From: Phocoena phocoena
Lineage: Eukaryota > Chordata > Mammalia > Artiodactyla > Phocoenidae
Direction of reading: 5' to 3'
NCBI RefSeq assembly: GCF_963924675.1
Contig: NC_089232.1
Location: 35,297,312-35,361,311, forward strand
Length of the DNA: 64,000 nucleotides
Of the stretch, positions 22,416 to 33,960 are shown piece by piece. The first letter of the stretch is position 1; every line of letters starts with the position of its first letter. The translations under genes were made by a program, and so were the position numbers. The notes under the pieces are model-generated. The model did no database searches, was not told the DNA's origin, and worked only from the letters and a program-made list of their open reading frames with translations.

Positions 22416-23544
22416 GTTTGATCCTTAGGTTCCTTCCCCAACTCTGTACAGCTGGGCAACTGCTCTTCCATAATCCTGCCATTAGACTCGGGTTATTTTC
22501 TGGAGGAAGATAACAGAGGGTTTGTGGACTGGAGGACAGCAGGCACAGTTGATGGCAAGGGAATTAGGACAAAAACATGAAAGTCTACATACTGAATACT
22601 GAGACTCACAGCCCTCTAGCCTCACTTGGCTCCTGGAACCCTGGCAAGTCGGGCCTATCTCCTCCAGGCAGAAGACTGGAAAACTCTTCTCTAGGCAATC
22701 TTATTGGCCCAAGAAGAAAGATTTAAACATTCTGACACTGGGGATTCCCTAAAGAAACAGCATAGCCAAATAACACTACCGTGAAGTCGGCAATCAACAA
22801 GTCCCACTCACGAGATAAGAGCTTCTAACTGGCTTTATAATATCTCACTCTTTAACATTAGCAGACAACTCAGATTAGAATTTAACTAGTATGAGAACAT
22901 AAAGGGATAGAAAAGGTGCTTGAACAGGGAGCTGGGGAGCATTATTGGGAAAATAGCGAAATGATCATGTTCTTTAGGGAGGACTCCTTAGAAAATGTCC
23001 CAAATTTAAATTGCTCAAGAAGTAGCAATATAAGCCTATTATTAGGTTATGCAAAGATAAATATTAAAAGAACCAGCTGAAAAAATTGGAAGTGGTTGCC
23101 TCTTGGGAAGAGAAAATGGGGAGGGATGAAAAAATTGCAGTAGCAACAAGTCTAGGAGAATCAGGTGAGTCTTTAAATTATGTGCCCCTGTAACTTTTAT
23201 AAAAACTGGGGGGTGGGGAGTGAAAGAAATTCACTTAAAGCTGAGTAAAGCTCTTGGAAAGTCAATGGATAGGATGGCCACATGTCCCTGTTTGCAAAGA
23301 CATGCAAGGTTTTCAGCTATTAAGAGGACTATCTCTTACCCTCCAAATATCTCACTATCTCTAATTTGATAATGGACGTGTTGGGCTGACACCTCCTGAA
23401 CCCACTGATAGACATTAGCATCACCTTAACACGAGACAGGGTGGCTTCCTCCTGTGATGCCACAGGAAGTGCACAGCACCACCTGTGAAATATCCTTGCC
23501 TCCCCCCTAAAAAAGAAAAAGAACTCGAATCTAATCAAGTCTCA
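22416..23544. other. Mostly unassigned; LINE-like piece at 23060-23215
   Basis: 'aattggaagtggttgcctct' and 'gggaagagaaaatggggagg' resemble an old L1 3' region. The rest shows no gene signal. Confidence 0.4.
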
Positions 23545-23735
23545 GATTTCTCAAAATTCACATTTGGGGACACATAATTCTTTCTTGTGTGTATAGGATG
23601 TTTAGCAGTTTCCCTAGCCTCTACCCACTCGATGCAAATAGCACTACCACAGAGTTGTGACAACCAATATGTCTCTACACACTACCAAATGGGGGTGGGA
23701 AGGTACAGCGATCTCCCCCAGGTGAGAACCACTGA
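23545..23735 (-). mobile_element. MER20-like hAT-Charlie DNA transposon
   Basis: Second MER20 copy in the window: 'ataggatgtttagcagtttc', 'ctctacccactcgatgcaaa' and 'gtgagaaccactgatct'. One end is missing. Confidence 0.68.
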
Positions 23736-23869
23736 TCTACATCTAAGCACCAACTTCCAGGAAATGGGACGGAGAAATACGTTAAAGGGCACCAGCAGGA
23801 TACAATCCGAATGCAGAATGTGGGAAATTCGAAAGGAGAGATGACCCAGTTTTTTCAACAAACATAAGG

Positions 23870-24305
23870 CCTGGGGAAAGTATGGAAGGGGAGACTTACA
23901 GTTCAAAAGCCCTTTTTAAAAAAATCAACAAATGCAACGTGTGGACCCTGTTTGGATCCTGATTTAAACAAGCTGCAAATAGACCTTTATGACACAATTG
24001 GAGAATACTGAATTCCGGCTACACATTATGACACTGAGATGTTCATTTTGCGGGTGTGATAATGGTACTGTGGTTATGTTATTTTTTAAAAGCTTTCTGT
24101 TACAGAGACACATGGCTGTATTAATGGATCAAATGACATGATGTCTGGTTGCAAAGGGGGATGTAATGGATCAGATCAAACAAGAACATCAGACCATGAA
24201 TGGTTACTGCAACTCACTGACTGATGGGTACCTGGGCATTCATTATACTTGCCTCTCTACTTTTGTGTGTGTTTGAAACTTTCCATAATAAAAACTTAAA
24301 TGAAA
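23870..24305 (+). mobile_element. Old L1 3' end (L1ME/HAL1 type)
   Basis: Phrases include 'ccctgtttggatcctgattt', 'gacacaattggagaatactg', 'gataatggtactgtggttat' and a 3' 'ttccataataaaaacttaaa'. A second, longer copy of related sequence is at 55380-56010. Confidence 0.65.
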
Positions 24306-24329
24306 GAAAGAAAGTCCAAGTCCAAGAAA

Positions 24330-24770
24330 TTAATAAAGCATGGCTTACTATAAGCACATGGACTGGGAGTCCAGAGCTTGGGGTTTTTTTTTTTTGTTTT
24401 CTTTTTTTTTTGCGGTACGCGGGCCTCTCACTGTTGTGGCCTCTCCTGTTGCGGAGTACAGGCTCCGGACGCGCAGGCTCAGCGGCCATGGCTCACGGGC
24501 CCAGCTGCTCCACAGCATGTGGGTTCTTCCCAAACCGGGGCACGAATCCACGTCCCCTGCATCACCAGGCGGACTCTCAACCACTGCGCCACCAGGGAAG
24601 CCCCCACAGCTTGGGGTTTTATTTCTGCTCCTCCACTAACCAATCTGGTCATTTTAGCAGGGGAGTCACTTCTCTGGCCTGTAGAATCAGGGTCTTGAGT
24701 TTTAATACATTTGTGAGGTTTTCAATGATTCCACAACATGCCTTGAAAAGTTAGTTGAACAGTGTCCCTG
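24330..24770 (+). mobile_element. MIR SINE split by a CHR SINE
   Basis: Left part 'gcacatggactgggagtcca' and right part 'gctcctccactaaccaatct', 'gggagtcacttctctggcct' align with one MIR once 24388-24607 is removed. Confidence 0.65.
24388..24607 (-). mobile_element. CHR-type SINE (young, short form), antisense
   Basis: Poly-T broken by g and c, then the complement of the body. Target-site duplication agcttggggtttt (13 bp, perfect) at 24375-24387 and 24608-24620. Confidence 0.95.
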
Positions 24771-25745
24771 AGGACCAGCAATTTCAAGTCTGAATTTGTG
24801 GTGGAGACGCTGGTGGTGTTCTGGCCCAGGGCTCCCAGATTCCCTCCATGGCCCCTCAACTAGTTTAGAAGTAGCAAGATCAGCTGTGCTAGAACATTCT
24901 GAATTAGAAAGTGCCTGCCGAAAAAAGCTTGCGTCAAATCCCTCTTTGAGAGGGCTGTGGCTGCAGTTTGAGTAACTTGTCAGGAAAGTGTGAATTACAA
25001 GTCAGTATTACAAAAGTGTTTATTTTCAGCCTTTCCAAAAAACAGTGAGAAAGAGAGAAGCATGCATAATAAAGCAGCCGGGCATCTGAGGCGAAAGTTT
25101 GCTTTTTCTTATCCTCTCCCTCCCAACCTCACCTCTCACCAAAGTCTACAGGTATCCCTTTCCTGTGATCCTGAATGCAGCGAACAGGAAGACGGCAAGT
25201 GGAGAGAGGCAGGGAGAAAGGAGGTACCACCACTCACCGCCCGGGGCGGCGGGGGGGCGGGGGTTGCAAAGGAACAACTCATGTCCTGTTTTCCCATCCC
25301 CCTGCCGAGCCCTCCTGCCACGAACGCAATGATTAATGTAGGACTGACTGCCAAACGCCACAAAGGAAACCCTTAGAGAGAGCTCCCTGAATTCAACACC
25401 CCTGAATACAGCATCCAAAACATCTCTACCCTTGCTTTGAAGAAGGCAGAAACCATGCCTTGCCACCATATGTAGAGCATCGCCCACGATGAAAGAAAGG
25501 AGGGAACTCACACCGGTTTCCTTCCCTGCACCCCTTCCCTGGGCCCCAACTGAAACCTCAGCTCCTTTCCCTCAACCTATCAGAAGGGCCGGCCAACAGT
25601 TTTCGGCCTCCAGAGTGACCTTCCACCAACGCAAACCTGCCCAAGCCACTCATGCTCCTCTTTAAGATGTTTTCACATAGCTCATCTCTGTGGGCTTAAA
25701 ATCCAGTAGAGGCAGTGAGTGCTAGTGATTTAAAAGCTCCCTCAC
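24771..25745. other. Unique region with a short G-rich tract
   Basis: No repeat recognised. Opposed open frames at 24990-25511 show no domain. A G-rich stretch lies at 25243-25263. Confidence 0.45.
25243..25263 (+). other. G-rich tract, possible G-quadruplex
   Basis: Runs of four, seven and five G separated by cggc and c. The seven-G run can supply two G3 blocks, meeting the four-run rule. No CpG island of useful length surrounds it. Confidence 0.5.
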
Positions 25746-25974
25746 GGGCTTCCCTGGTGGCGCAGTGGTTGAGAGTCCGCCTACTGATGCAGGGGACACG
25801 GGTTCGTGCCCCGGTCCGGGAAGATTCCCACATGCCGCGGAGCGGCTGGCCCTGTGAGCCATGGCCGCTGAGCCTGCGTGTCCGGAGCCTGTGCTCTGCA
25901 ACGGGAGAGGCCACAGCAGTGAGAGGCGCACGTACCGCAAAAAAACATAATAATAATAATAAATAAAATAAAAT
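25746..25974 (+). mobile_element. CHR-type SINE (young, short form)
   Basis: Full body followed by a complex taa/aaat tail. Perfect 13-bp target-site duplication aaaagctccctca at 25732-25744 and 25975-25987. The antisense strand is open through the SINE and gives a spurious 202-codon frame. Confidence 0.96.
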
Positions 25975-25987
25975 AAAAGCTCCCTCA

Positions 25988-26519
25988 AATCGAAGGAGCC
26001 ACAGGACTTCCCTGGATACATCAGAATGAGCTTCTTTATAATAGTCATATGCCAGGCCCAGGTGCAGAACAAAGGAATCTCGCCCAGATATGCGGCTCTT
26101 GGCTTTAAGCCTGGATTTAATGGCCTCTCCCACTCTGTACATTTCCAGTCTCCCCAGATGGCTTTGGTTACCACAGGGCAGCCTCCCTGCCCTGCAGAGA
26201 GTGCTGTGGGAAGGGCAGCCCCAGAGTGGGGGATGCAGGGGATGGAGCGGCTTCAGGAGGGATAGAGGGTTTATTCCAAAAGGCTTGTCCGCCAGTATCA
26301 TCAATCAAAGCAGCCCAGAGGCAGAGGCAAACAAGGACCCTGGAGGGTAGAGAGAGCCCCAGGGAGCCAGCAGAAGATGAACCAGATCCATTCTGGAGGT
26401 GAAGCATGAGCACCTGAGGGAGTTGCACAAACACATGTTTAATTACACCAGTAGCACAGGAATAAATTCTCCTGAGAAAATACTGAAGCTATTTCAGATT
26501 AAGCTACTGCATTGGTTAG
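25988..26519. other. No recognised feature
   Basis: Unique-looking sequence. Open frames on both strands lack domains. Confidence 0.4.
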
Positions 26520-26880
26520 GATGTATTTAATTGTATCAGAATGCCTGCCTAACAGTGATTTAAGCAATAAAGACATTTAAATATCTCAGGTCACAAGAAG
26601 TTTGAAGAAGAATATCTGCTTTGGAACAGTGAGATGTCAGGATGCTGGACTGAACTCTACCATTCTCCTGGCCTCTCCCTCATGGTCATAAGATGGTTGC
26701 CATAGCTCCGTGCATCACAGTTTCAAACAACATCACCCTAAGACAGAAAGGAGGTGCAGAGGCAGAGCTCTTCATCCACTATACTCTCCTTGTTATTAGA
26801 GCAAGAAAAATCCTTCTAGAAGAAAACAGTGGACTAGGTCGCATGGTTACTCCTAAAAGACATCACAGGCAAAGACAACC
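26520..26880. mobile_element. Old interspersed repeat (LINE-type 3' end, unnamed)
   Basis: Related to the copies at 7460 and 59945: 'acagtgatttaagcaataaa', 'tctccctcatggtcataaga' and 'tggttgccatagctccgtgc'. Confidence 0.45.
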
Positions 26881-28344
26881 AGTCTAAGTGCACTTGGCTT
26901 AGATCAGCCATGCCTGGACCTACCTTCCCCGAGTACAGCGCTGCCCTTTGATACTTGAACAAGATTTGAATTGTTAGTGTGAAAGAATGGAAGAGGGTGG
27001 GAAATGGCTGCTATTAGGCAACCGCCGGTGTCTACCACAGCTAAAGTCCCCTTTGACTTTCACCCCCTTTGACTGCCTCCTCCCACCTCCCCAAAGCAAA
27101 CCACTATCATCATTCCAGACCTTACACACAGGTACATATACACATACACCACACACCATAATAGACAGTAGACTTGGAGCATTTAACAGACTTACAGCAG
27201 CGTGCGTGTGTGCGCGCGCGTGCGTGTACAAACACGCCATCCTACTCTAGGCATCTTTCTGCAATCTGCTTCATCGTTCAACAATACGTCTCAGTGATCC
27301 ATCCACGCCAATACTTATTAATCTCTTCCGTCCTTGCAACCGCTACGTTGTGTTCCCTAGAGTGGACGTGTCGCTGTTCACTTAGATACTTCCCTGTTGA
27401 GAGTCTCTTGGTTATTTTTAGAGCAGCTTCTACTTGCTTCTGTGCATACAGGCACTGGGTGTTCTCTATGTGACCCTCCAGCTCCTTTCTCTGCTCTGTG
27501 TTCAAATTGCTGACTGCTATAAATACATGAGCTGGCTCTCTGGCATCTGGTTGGGGGAAACCTATGTGAGCGGCCCAAAATCAGAGGGTGCAAAAGAGAG
27601 GAGTGGGGTGTTTATTCCCCTCGGTCACTTCCTGCCAAGCTGCAGGTTGGCAGGGGCTATGTTCCTCTACCCGAGGCCACAGCTCCTGTCAAGGGACATG
27701 TCCTACAGCTAAAGTTCTCAGGGGTCCCGGTGTCCGCTCTTGTCCCCTTGCTGCTTCTGGCCCCAGGTGGTAGCATTTCTCCCTTCTGTGAACCATCCCT
27801 CTCCAGGGGCTGTCTGTTTCCTGGATTCTGACTGATAGAGATCATTACATTCACTAAGAAGAGCAAAAACAATGAAGACCAGAACCTTTCAATACAAGGT
27901 CCATTTGACCCCAGTCTGCCTCACTGTTTCTCCCAACATCTCCCCTTTCCAGCTCCTGCCTTCATCTCCTCTCCATCACTGGGTCCTTGTATAAGCAGCA
28001 GCCCAGAAGACCCCCAGCCTTAGATCCGCCGGGCCCCTGGATGCCTACTCGGGATGCCACTCTCTTAGCACACTGGCTCCGCATCCTGACTGACCTGTCC
28101 TTCCTCGTGTGGGAACCCACGGAGGTCTTTAATTGGTTGTTGCCAAATGAGAGAAAATACTCTCGGTTCTCACAGCACAGGACCAGGAAAATGCATGCAA
28201 TGCCCAAGGGTGGGAACATTCCATCCCCCTGCTGCCCCCTCCCCCGACTGCCCCCGCGCCCCAGCCAGCCCCAGGGCTATGACAAGAAACCAAAGTCTCC
28301 CTCTCAGGGCTCTGGGCTCTCCAGTACTTCACCTCTTGCCTCCT
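26881..28344. other. Unassigned; old repeat phrases at 27250-27480 and 27560-27845
   Basis: 27250-27480 has 'gtgatccatccacgccaata' and related text of an old LINE-like repeat. 27600-27845 ('gccaagctgcaggttggcag' to 'ggattctgactgatagag') reads like the end of another old repeat. No exon-like signal was found. Confidence 0.4.
27203..27232. repeat. Short TG/CG microsatellite
   Basis: Alternating purine-pyrimidine gcgtgtgtgcgcgcgcgtgc, about 30 bp, a Z-DNA-prone composition. Confidence 0.75.
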
Positions 28345-28560
28345 CTTTTTTTTTTTTTTTTTACATCTTTATTGGAGTATAATTGCTTTACAATGGTGTG
28401 TTAGTTTCTGCTTTATAACAAAGTGAATCAGTTATACTGATTAGTTTAGTTAGTTTGGTGTGTTAGTTTCTGCTTTATAACAAAGTGAATCAGTTATACA
28501 TATACATATGTTCCCATATCTCTTCCCTCTTGCGTCTCCCTGCCTCCCACCCTCCCTTAA
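28345..28560 (-). mobile_element. L1 3' UTR end, antisense, with internal duplication
   Basis: Poly-T then 'tctttattggagtataattg' and 'atacatatgttcccatatct', the complement of the cetartiodactyl L1 3' end. A 43-bp block occurs twice (28395-28437 and 28457-28499). Confidence 0.88.
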
Positions 28561-28624
28561 ATGCAACACCAAGTTCTCTACTTCAAACCCTAAGATGAAT
28601 TTAACAACCAGTTAACAAGTTTCA

Positions 28625-28850
28625 ACACAGCAGTTAAGAATATGGGCTGTGAAGGTAGATAAATCAATGTTCAAATTCCAACTCCACCACTCAACAGCTG
28701 AGAGGCCGCCTGACAGTTCTTTAACTGCGCTGTGCCTCTGTTTTCTCACTGTAAAATTGAAATAACCATATTACTTACCTCATAGGGTTGTTTTAAAGAT
28801 CACATACGATCTATCTAAAAATATATCTGAAAGACCTCAACACAGAGCCT
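28625..28850 (+). mobile_element. MIR SINE
   Basis: 'cagttaagaatatgggctgt', 'tgtgcctctgttttctcact', 'ttacctcatagggttgtttt', 'cacagagcctagtccag'. Near full length. Confidence 0.82.
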
Positions 28851-28904
28851 AGTCCAGAGAGCCCTCCATGCATGGAAATAGATATGACTCCTCAACACTA
28901 TATA

Positions 28905-28990
28905 TGTTTGCTGTAGGAGGGAAAATAAGCCATGACCCTACCTTCAAGGAGCCTGCAATCTACTTGGGAAGACACAAAGAACATTCTCGT
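28905..28990 (-). mobile_element. L2 fragment, antisense
   Basis: 'gaccctaccttcaaggagcc' and 'tgcaatctacttgggaagac' match the complement of the L2 3' end. Confidence 0.5.
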
Positions 28991-29227
28991 AATCATGAAC
29001 AACACAGATGACCCTCTGTTCAAATGGTAAATCATCCGGTATAAGTTCCAGTGCAACAGTAGTCGGGTGATCCTTTCACATATCTGACTTTTCATATTGC
29101 CTGACAGATTCTTGAGGTTAAATGCCAAGCATTATTGTCCTTGGTATGCCCAGTGGTCGCACACAGTAGGCATTCAAACACAATTTGTCTAAATACCCAA
29201 GGAATACTTGGATAGCAGGTCAGAACA

Positions 29228-29450
29228 AGCACTTCTTTCTTTCTAAAGCGCTTTGAAAGTGAAGCATCATTTAATTCTCATAAACGACTTTGTGAGATTG
29301 TTACTATTATGATCACCTGCATTTTCCAAAATAAGGAAAGGAGGGCTCAAAAAAAGCTTAGCATCTTGTTCAAGTCACAAAGTGAGTTTATGCTGGAGCT
29401 GGTCTGGGACCCAAGGCCTTTGGCCATAAACGTAGATCCTCTTCCTATAA
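29228..29450 (-). mobile_element. MIR SINE, antisense
   Basis: 'catttaattctcataaacga', 'gagattgttactattatgat' and 'tgttcaagtcacaaagtgag' match the complement of MIR. Confidence 0.65.
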
Positions 29451-29984
29451 GGACCACAGAAGTCCGTCATCTGAAGAGCTCTATCTTCTGTCAAGTGTCT
29501 TTTTCTGGCCTCTAGTGTGCTCTCTTTTTAAACTTTCTCTTTGTTCTCTCTAGCTGAGACAGCTGTCTCCAGTTTTTTCTTTTAGCTAAAGGGAATCCAA
29601 TTCATTAGGATTTATTTTCAGGGAGGCAGAGAGTCTCCTGCTTATCCAAGCTTCTATCAGACATATAAATGTATAATATGTCATTAAACTCTGAAATATA
29701 TGACATAGTCATAACCACACACAAGCTATTAAAAAGTTCATTACCTCCAGTGGGAGATATTCACCATGCTTACTGCTCTCTCTTCTTTGCAAGGCCAGGG
29801 AGAGTAAGCTCTCTGGTTAGGGGAAATCTTTTAGTTTGCCTAGGAATCCTCCTCAAAACAGTTGTATTACTGATAAATTCTAGTTTATTTGCAATGCATT
29901 GAAAGGCAATGTTTAAAAAAATAAAAAAGAAACTTTTTTATCACAAAGAGCACTGCCTGCCCTTTGAGAAAAAAAAATCAAACA
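29451..29984. other. No recognised feature
   Basis: AT-rich; no repeat named and no gene signal. Confidence 0.4.
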
Positions 29985-31115
29985 ATACTGAAACGTGTAA
30001 AGTAAGAAGTGAAAATTCTCAAGAGAATGGGAACATAAGCCACGGACTGAGAGAAAATATTTGCAAAAGCCCTCTAACAGAGGGCTGAAATCCAAAATAT
30101 ACAAAGAACTCTTACAACTCAACAATAAAAAAATGAGCAACCTGATTAAACACTGGGCCAAAGACCTGAACAGACACCTCACCAAAGATTTATAGATGGA
30201 AAATAAGCATATGAAAGGATGCTCAATATCACATGTCATTAGAGAATTGCAGATTAAAACAGCAATGAGATATCACTACGTACCTATTAGAATGGACAAG
30301 TCCAAAATGCTAACAGCATCCAGGGATCTGAAGTAACCGTCATTCATTGCTGGTGGGAATGCAAGATGGTACAGCCACTTGAGAAGACAGTTCAGCAGTT
30401 TCTCACAAAGTTATAGTCTTACCGTACAATCCTGCAGTTTCGCGTTCCTTGGTATTTATCCAGATGAGTTGAAAACTTATGTCCACACAAAACCCTGTAC
30501 ACAGATGTTTATAGCAGTTTTATTCATAATTGCCACAATTGGAAACAACCAAGATGTCCTTCAGCAGGTGAATGGATATCCAGACAATGGAATATTACTC
30601 AGTAATAAAAGGAAAGGAGCCATCAAGCCATGAAAAGACGTGGAGGAATTTAAATGCAAATTACTAAGTGAAAGAAGCCAATCGAAAAGGCTACATACTA
30701 TGATTCCAACTATATGACATTCTGGAAAAGGCAAAACTATGGAGGTGGTAAAAAGATCAGTGGTTGCCAGGGATTGTGGAGAGGGAAGGATGAGTAGAGA
30801 GAGCACAGAGGATTTTCAGGGCCGTGAAGATACTCTGTGTGATGCTGTAATGCTGGATATATGTCATTATACACTTGTCAAAACCCATAGAATGTGCAAC
30901 ATTAAGAGTGAGCCCTAACGTCAGCTATGGACTCTGGGTGATAGTCATGTGTCAGTGTAGGTTCATTGGCTGTAACGAACGTACCCCTCTGGTGGGAGAT
31001 GTTGATAGTGAGAGTGGCTGGAGGTATGGGGGAGGGGACGTAGAGGCAATATCTGCCTCTTCCCCTCAGTTTTGCTATTAATTTAAAACTGCTCTAAAAA
31101 ACATTTTTTAAAGTG
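29985..31115 (+). mobile_element. Old L1 3' half (ORF2 remnant and 3' UTR)
   Basis: Continuous L1 text: 'aatatacaaagaactcttac', 'tgctggtgggaatgcaagat', 'gtttatagcagttttattca', 'aatggaatattactcagtaa', 'agtggttgccagggattgtg', 'actctgggtgatagtcatgt'. It covers the C-terminal ORF2 region and the 3' UTR, with stops throughout. Confidence 0.88.
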
Positions 31116-31339
31116 GAAGTTATTTTCCCTGGGCCTCCCATGACCAATTGCACTCCCCACATCTAATTGTTATTAAGTGTATTTACTTTCAGTCTTTTCT
31201 CTCACACACACATAATGTGTGTGGATATGTAAATTTTTTTAAAGGTCAACAAAAGCTGTGTACATGTACAAGATTATAGCAGTGTCCCCTTATAAGAGTG
31301 GAAATACTTAAAAGTATACAGTTGTTCAAATAAGGAATA

Positions 31340-31695
31340 CAGTCGTCCCTCTAGTATCCACAGGAGAGTGGTTGCAGGACCCCCCCCCACCCCAAGACAC
31401 CAAAATCCATGGATGCTCAAGAGACCTATATAAAATGGCACAGTATTTGCATATAACCTACTCATATCCTCCTGTATACTTTAAATCATCCCTAAATTAC
31501 TTATACTACTTAATACAACGCAAATGCTATATACATAGTCGTAAATGCAGGGTAAATCTATGTAAATAGGGGCAATGTGTGTGGCAAATTCAAGTTTTGC
31601 TTCTTGGAACTTTCTGGAATTTTTTAAAAACTATTTTTGGCCCATAGTTGGTTGAATCCATGGATGCAACACCTGCAGATATGAAGGGCTGACTG
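31340..31695. mobile_element. MER2-like Tigger (pogo/Tc1-mariner) DNA transposon
   Basis: Starts cagtcgtccctctagtatcc and ends agggctgactg, imperfect terminal inverted repeats flanked by TA on both sides (31338-31339, 31696-31697), the target of Tc1/mariner elements. Internal 'tatataaaatggcacagtat' fits MER2. Non-autonomous, no transposase. Confidence 0.8.
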
Positions 31696-31744
31696 TAGCT
31701 GAGTAAACTATGATATATAGCTAACTAAGCACTGTATAGTGGAC

Positions 31745-31965
31745 ACTTTGGAGACTCCAAGTTAGTTAGAGTCAGATAGAACTGGATTTAAACCCCCATC
31801 TTGCTATTTCAACACATACTGAGCAATCTCCAAACCCTTAATTTTTCATCTGTACCATAAAAACCCAGAGGGTTGTTCTATAGATTAAATTAAAAGTGAG
31901 ACTGCGTATGAAGTCCTCCGCAAAGTGCCTGGCACCTCGGTGCTCCGTCAGTCATGGTCCCTCCT
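31745..31965 (+). mobile_element. MIR SINE
   Basis: 'gagtcagatagaactggatt', 'cttaatttttcatctgtacc', 'gagggttgttctatagatta', 'caaagtgcctggcacctcgg'. Confidence 0.82.
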
Positions 31966-32058
31966 CCAGGGTAAGACCCTTGTCTTGGTCATCATTGCTC
32001 TCCCCAGCAGCTTAACTCCACACCTGGCACAAAGTAAGCAGTAAACTAAACGCTGGCT

Positions 32059-32193
32059 GGGACTTCCCTGGTGGTCCAGTGGTTAAGACTCCGAGCTTCC
32101 ACTGAAGGGAACATGAGTTCCATCCCTGGTCGGGGAACCAAGATCCTGCATACCGCATGGCGTGGCCAAAAGAAAGAAAGAGAAAAAAATAAT
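32059..32193 (+). mobile_element. Older short CHR-group SINE
   Basis: Head gggacttccctggtggtcca, B-box-like gttccatccctgg, cggggaaccaagatcctgca, aaag/agaa tail. Duplication aaacgctggct at 32048-32058 and aaatgctggct at 32194-32204 (one mismatch). Confidence 0.9.
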
Positions 32194-32204
32194 AAATGCT
32201 GGCT

Positions 32205-33654
32205 GAGATGGACTGGAGTGGACTACTGTAACTTTTTAAAATCAGTATTTAGAGACAAGGTGTGGGGCTTGGGATTTCAAGGAAGACAATATTTAATAGA
32301 ATGAGAGGCCGACACGAAGTTAGACGGTCCGGGGAAGCCGAGGTCAGGGAAGCGCTGCCCTGCACGATGTGGAGGGACCACCGCAGGTGACCTCAGGTCC
32401 TGTAGCACCTAAAGGGTGACTCCCAAGGGGCTGCTAGGAGCTCCCGGCCAGACCTCCCACCTGCCCCAGCAATGAGGTTTTCTCTGTGCAGCTCTGTCAC
32501 GGCTCTCAGTTGACTCATTGAGAGAGAGCCCAAGCCTGGGCAGAGAAATGCAGAAACGTAAGTTCTGACAGGGGAAAAGGGGGACTCTCGTGGCTCAACC
32601 CGTGGAATACTGCAGGAGCATTTTTCAAAACTAAAACAACTTTAGTTTTATATCACAAATATGTGCCCATCGCAGAGAAGAAATCATCCATAATCTCACC
32701 TGCCAGAGAAAACCCCTGTTATAACCATGGTCTTATTTTCTCATGGATCTTTCCCTATACCTGCATACGTGTATCATACAGGTATGATATGTAAAATATT
32801 ACATGTGTATATATGTGTTTTCATATATGATGTCCTTTCATCATATCAATAAACAATCATCCATGACATCATTTTTAATGGCAGAATAGAATTCCAATGT
32901 CTGGCTAAACCATACTTTAACCAATCATCGATTGTCAGACGTTTGGGTCATTTCCAAAATCTTGCTATTCTAAACAGTGCTGCCAGGAACTTAGAGCCGT
33001 GCAGTGAACTTCTGATCCTCTTTCACAGAGTGTGAAAGAGAACAACGGGCTATTTGCTAAATTGACCTCAACCCCAGAGCATCACCCCTCTCCCTACCCC
33101 CGGTGATACCCAGTCCTCTGGAGTCTGGCTGACCAAGGTCCACAGTCAGGACCTTGGATTCTAGAGGATTTGTCCTCCTCCCAGAAGGAGTGTCTGAGCC
33201 TTTTTGAACCCACGTAATTTGATGCAAGGGCCCTGAAATCAGGCCAGCTCTCGGCAAAATTGGGAAGGAGGTGAAGGTAGTCTTGGCTTCCTCTCAACTC
33301 CCTTCCCTAGTACTGTCCAGTCCTCCCAGGAGGCAGCTGCCCAGTGCTCCACACCCCTGGCCCCGTCTCAGCATCTGACACCCTAACTTCTGCAGCTGCG
33401 ACAGTAGTCAGGCTATAAAGAGCCATACCTTCCAGTAATGTATAAGCCACAAAAAGTTCCCTTTAACATCTTGAGTCAACCAACACGGTCTGAACTAAAC
33501 ACTGCCCGGAGGCACAGGTGGGTAAGACATTATCACTGCCCTGGGCTGGCTTATACTCTGTAGTAGTTTCCTAAGGCTGCCATAGCAAAGTGCCACAAAC
33601 TGGGCACTGTGGTGAGTACCAACTTAAGGAGTGTGTGATCTATGGGGGCTGGCG
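32205..33654. other. Mostly unassigned; old repeat text at 32630-33000
   Basis: 32870-32990 ('ggcagaatagaattccaatg', 'gtttgggtcatttccaaaat') belongs to an old LINE-like repeat. About 50 bp at 33560-33610 ('tttcctaaggctgccatagc') is a fragment of another. No gene signal. Confidence 0.4.
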
Positions 33655-33960
33655 GGGGGACGATAAATATAAGGCATGAGTACCTGAAAAGATAAATTAC
33701 AAGACCAGAGTTGTCATGGGGCAGAAGAGATGCATCACCAAGTGAGTTGATCAGAAAAGTGCTGTTTTTGGAGGAGAAGGTGACCTTTGGGAACCGGAGT
33801 GGACAGACCTCAGACAACTGGAGGAGACGGGGCTTAAAGGATGGGGACAACTTGGTGGCCAGAAGCAGGGACAGGGAGGGAGAATGAAAGGGGACAGACG
33901 GGTGAGTAAAACCACAGAGCAAAGGAATCTAGACGATTCTTTTCATTATTCTGCCCTGCC
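33655..33960 (-). mobile_element. L2-like fragment, antisense
   Basis: 'gacctttgggaaccggagtg' and 'agacggggcttaaaggatgg' resemble the complement of internal L2. Weak, diverged match. Confidence 0.4.

Noticed and set aside
24224..24754. 176-codon open frame on the plus strand
   Set aside because: Runs from an old L1 end through a MIR and the antisense CHR SINE; a composite of repeats.
25200..25330. Possible CpG island
   Set aside because: The GC-rich run is only about 40 bp and CpGs fall off at once.
25696..26304. 202-codon open frame on the minus strand
   Set aside because: Its C-terminal part is the antisense of the CHR SINE at 25746-25974 and the rest has no domain; the SINE is stop-free on that strand.
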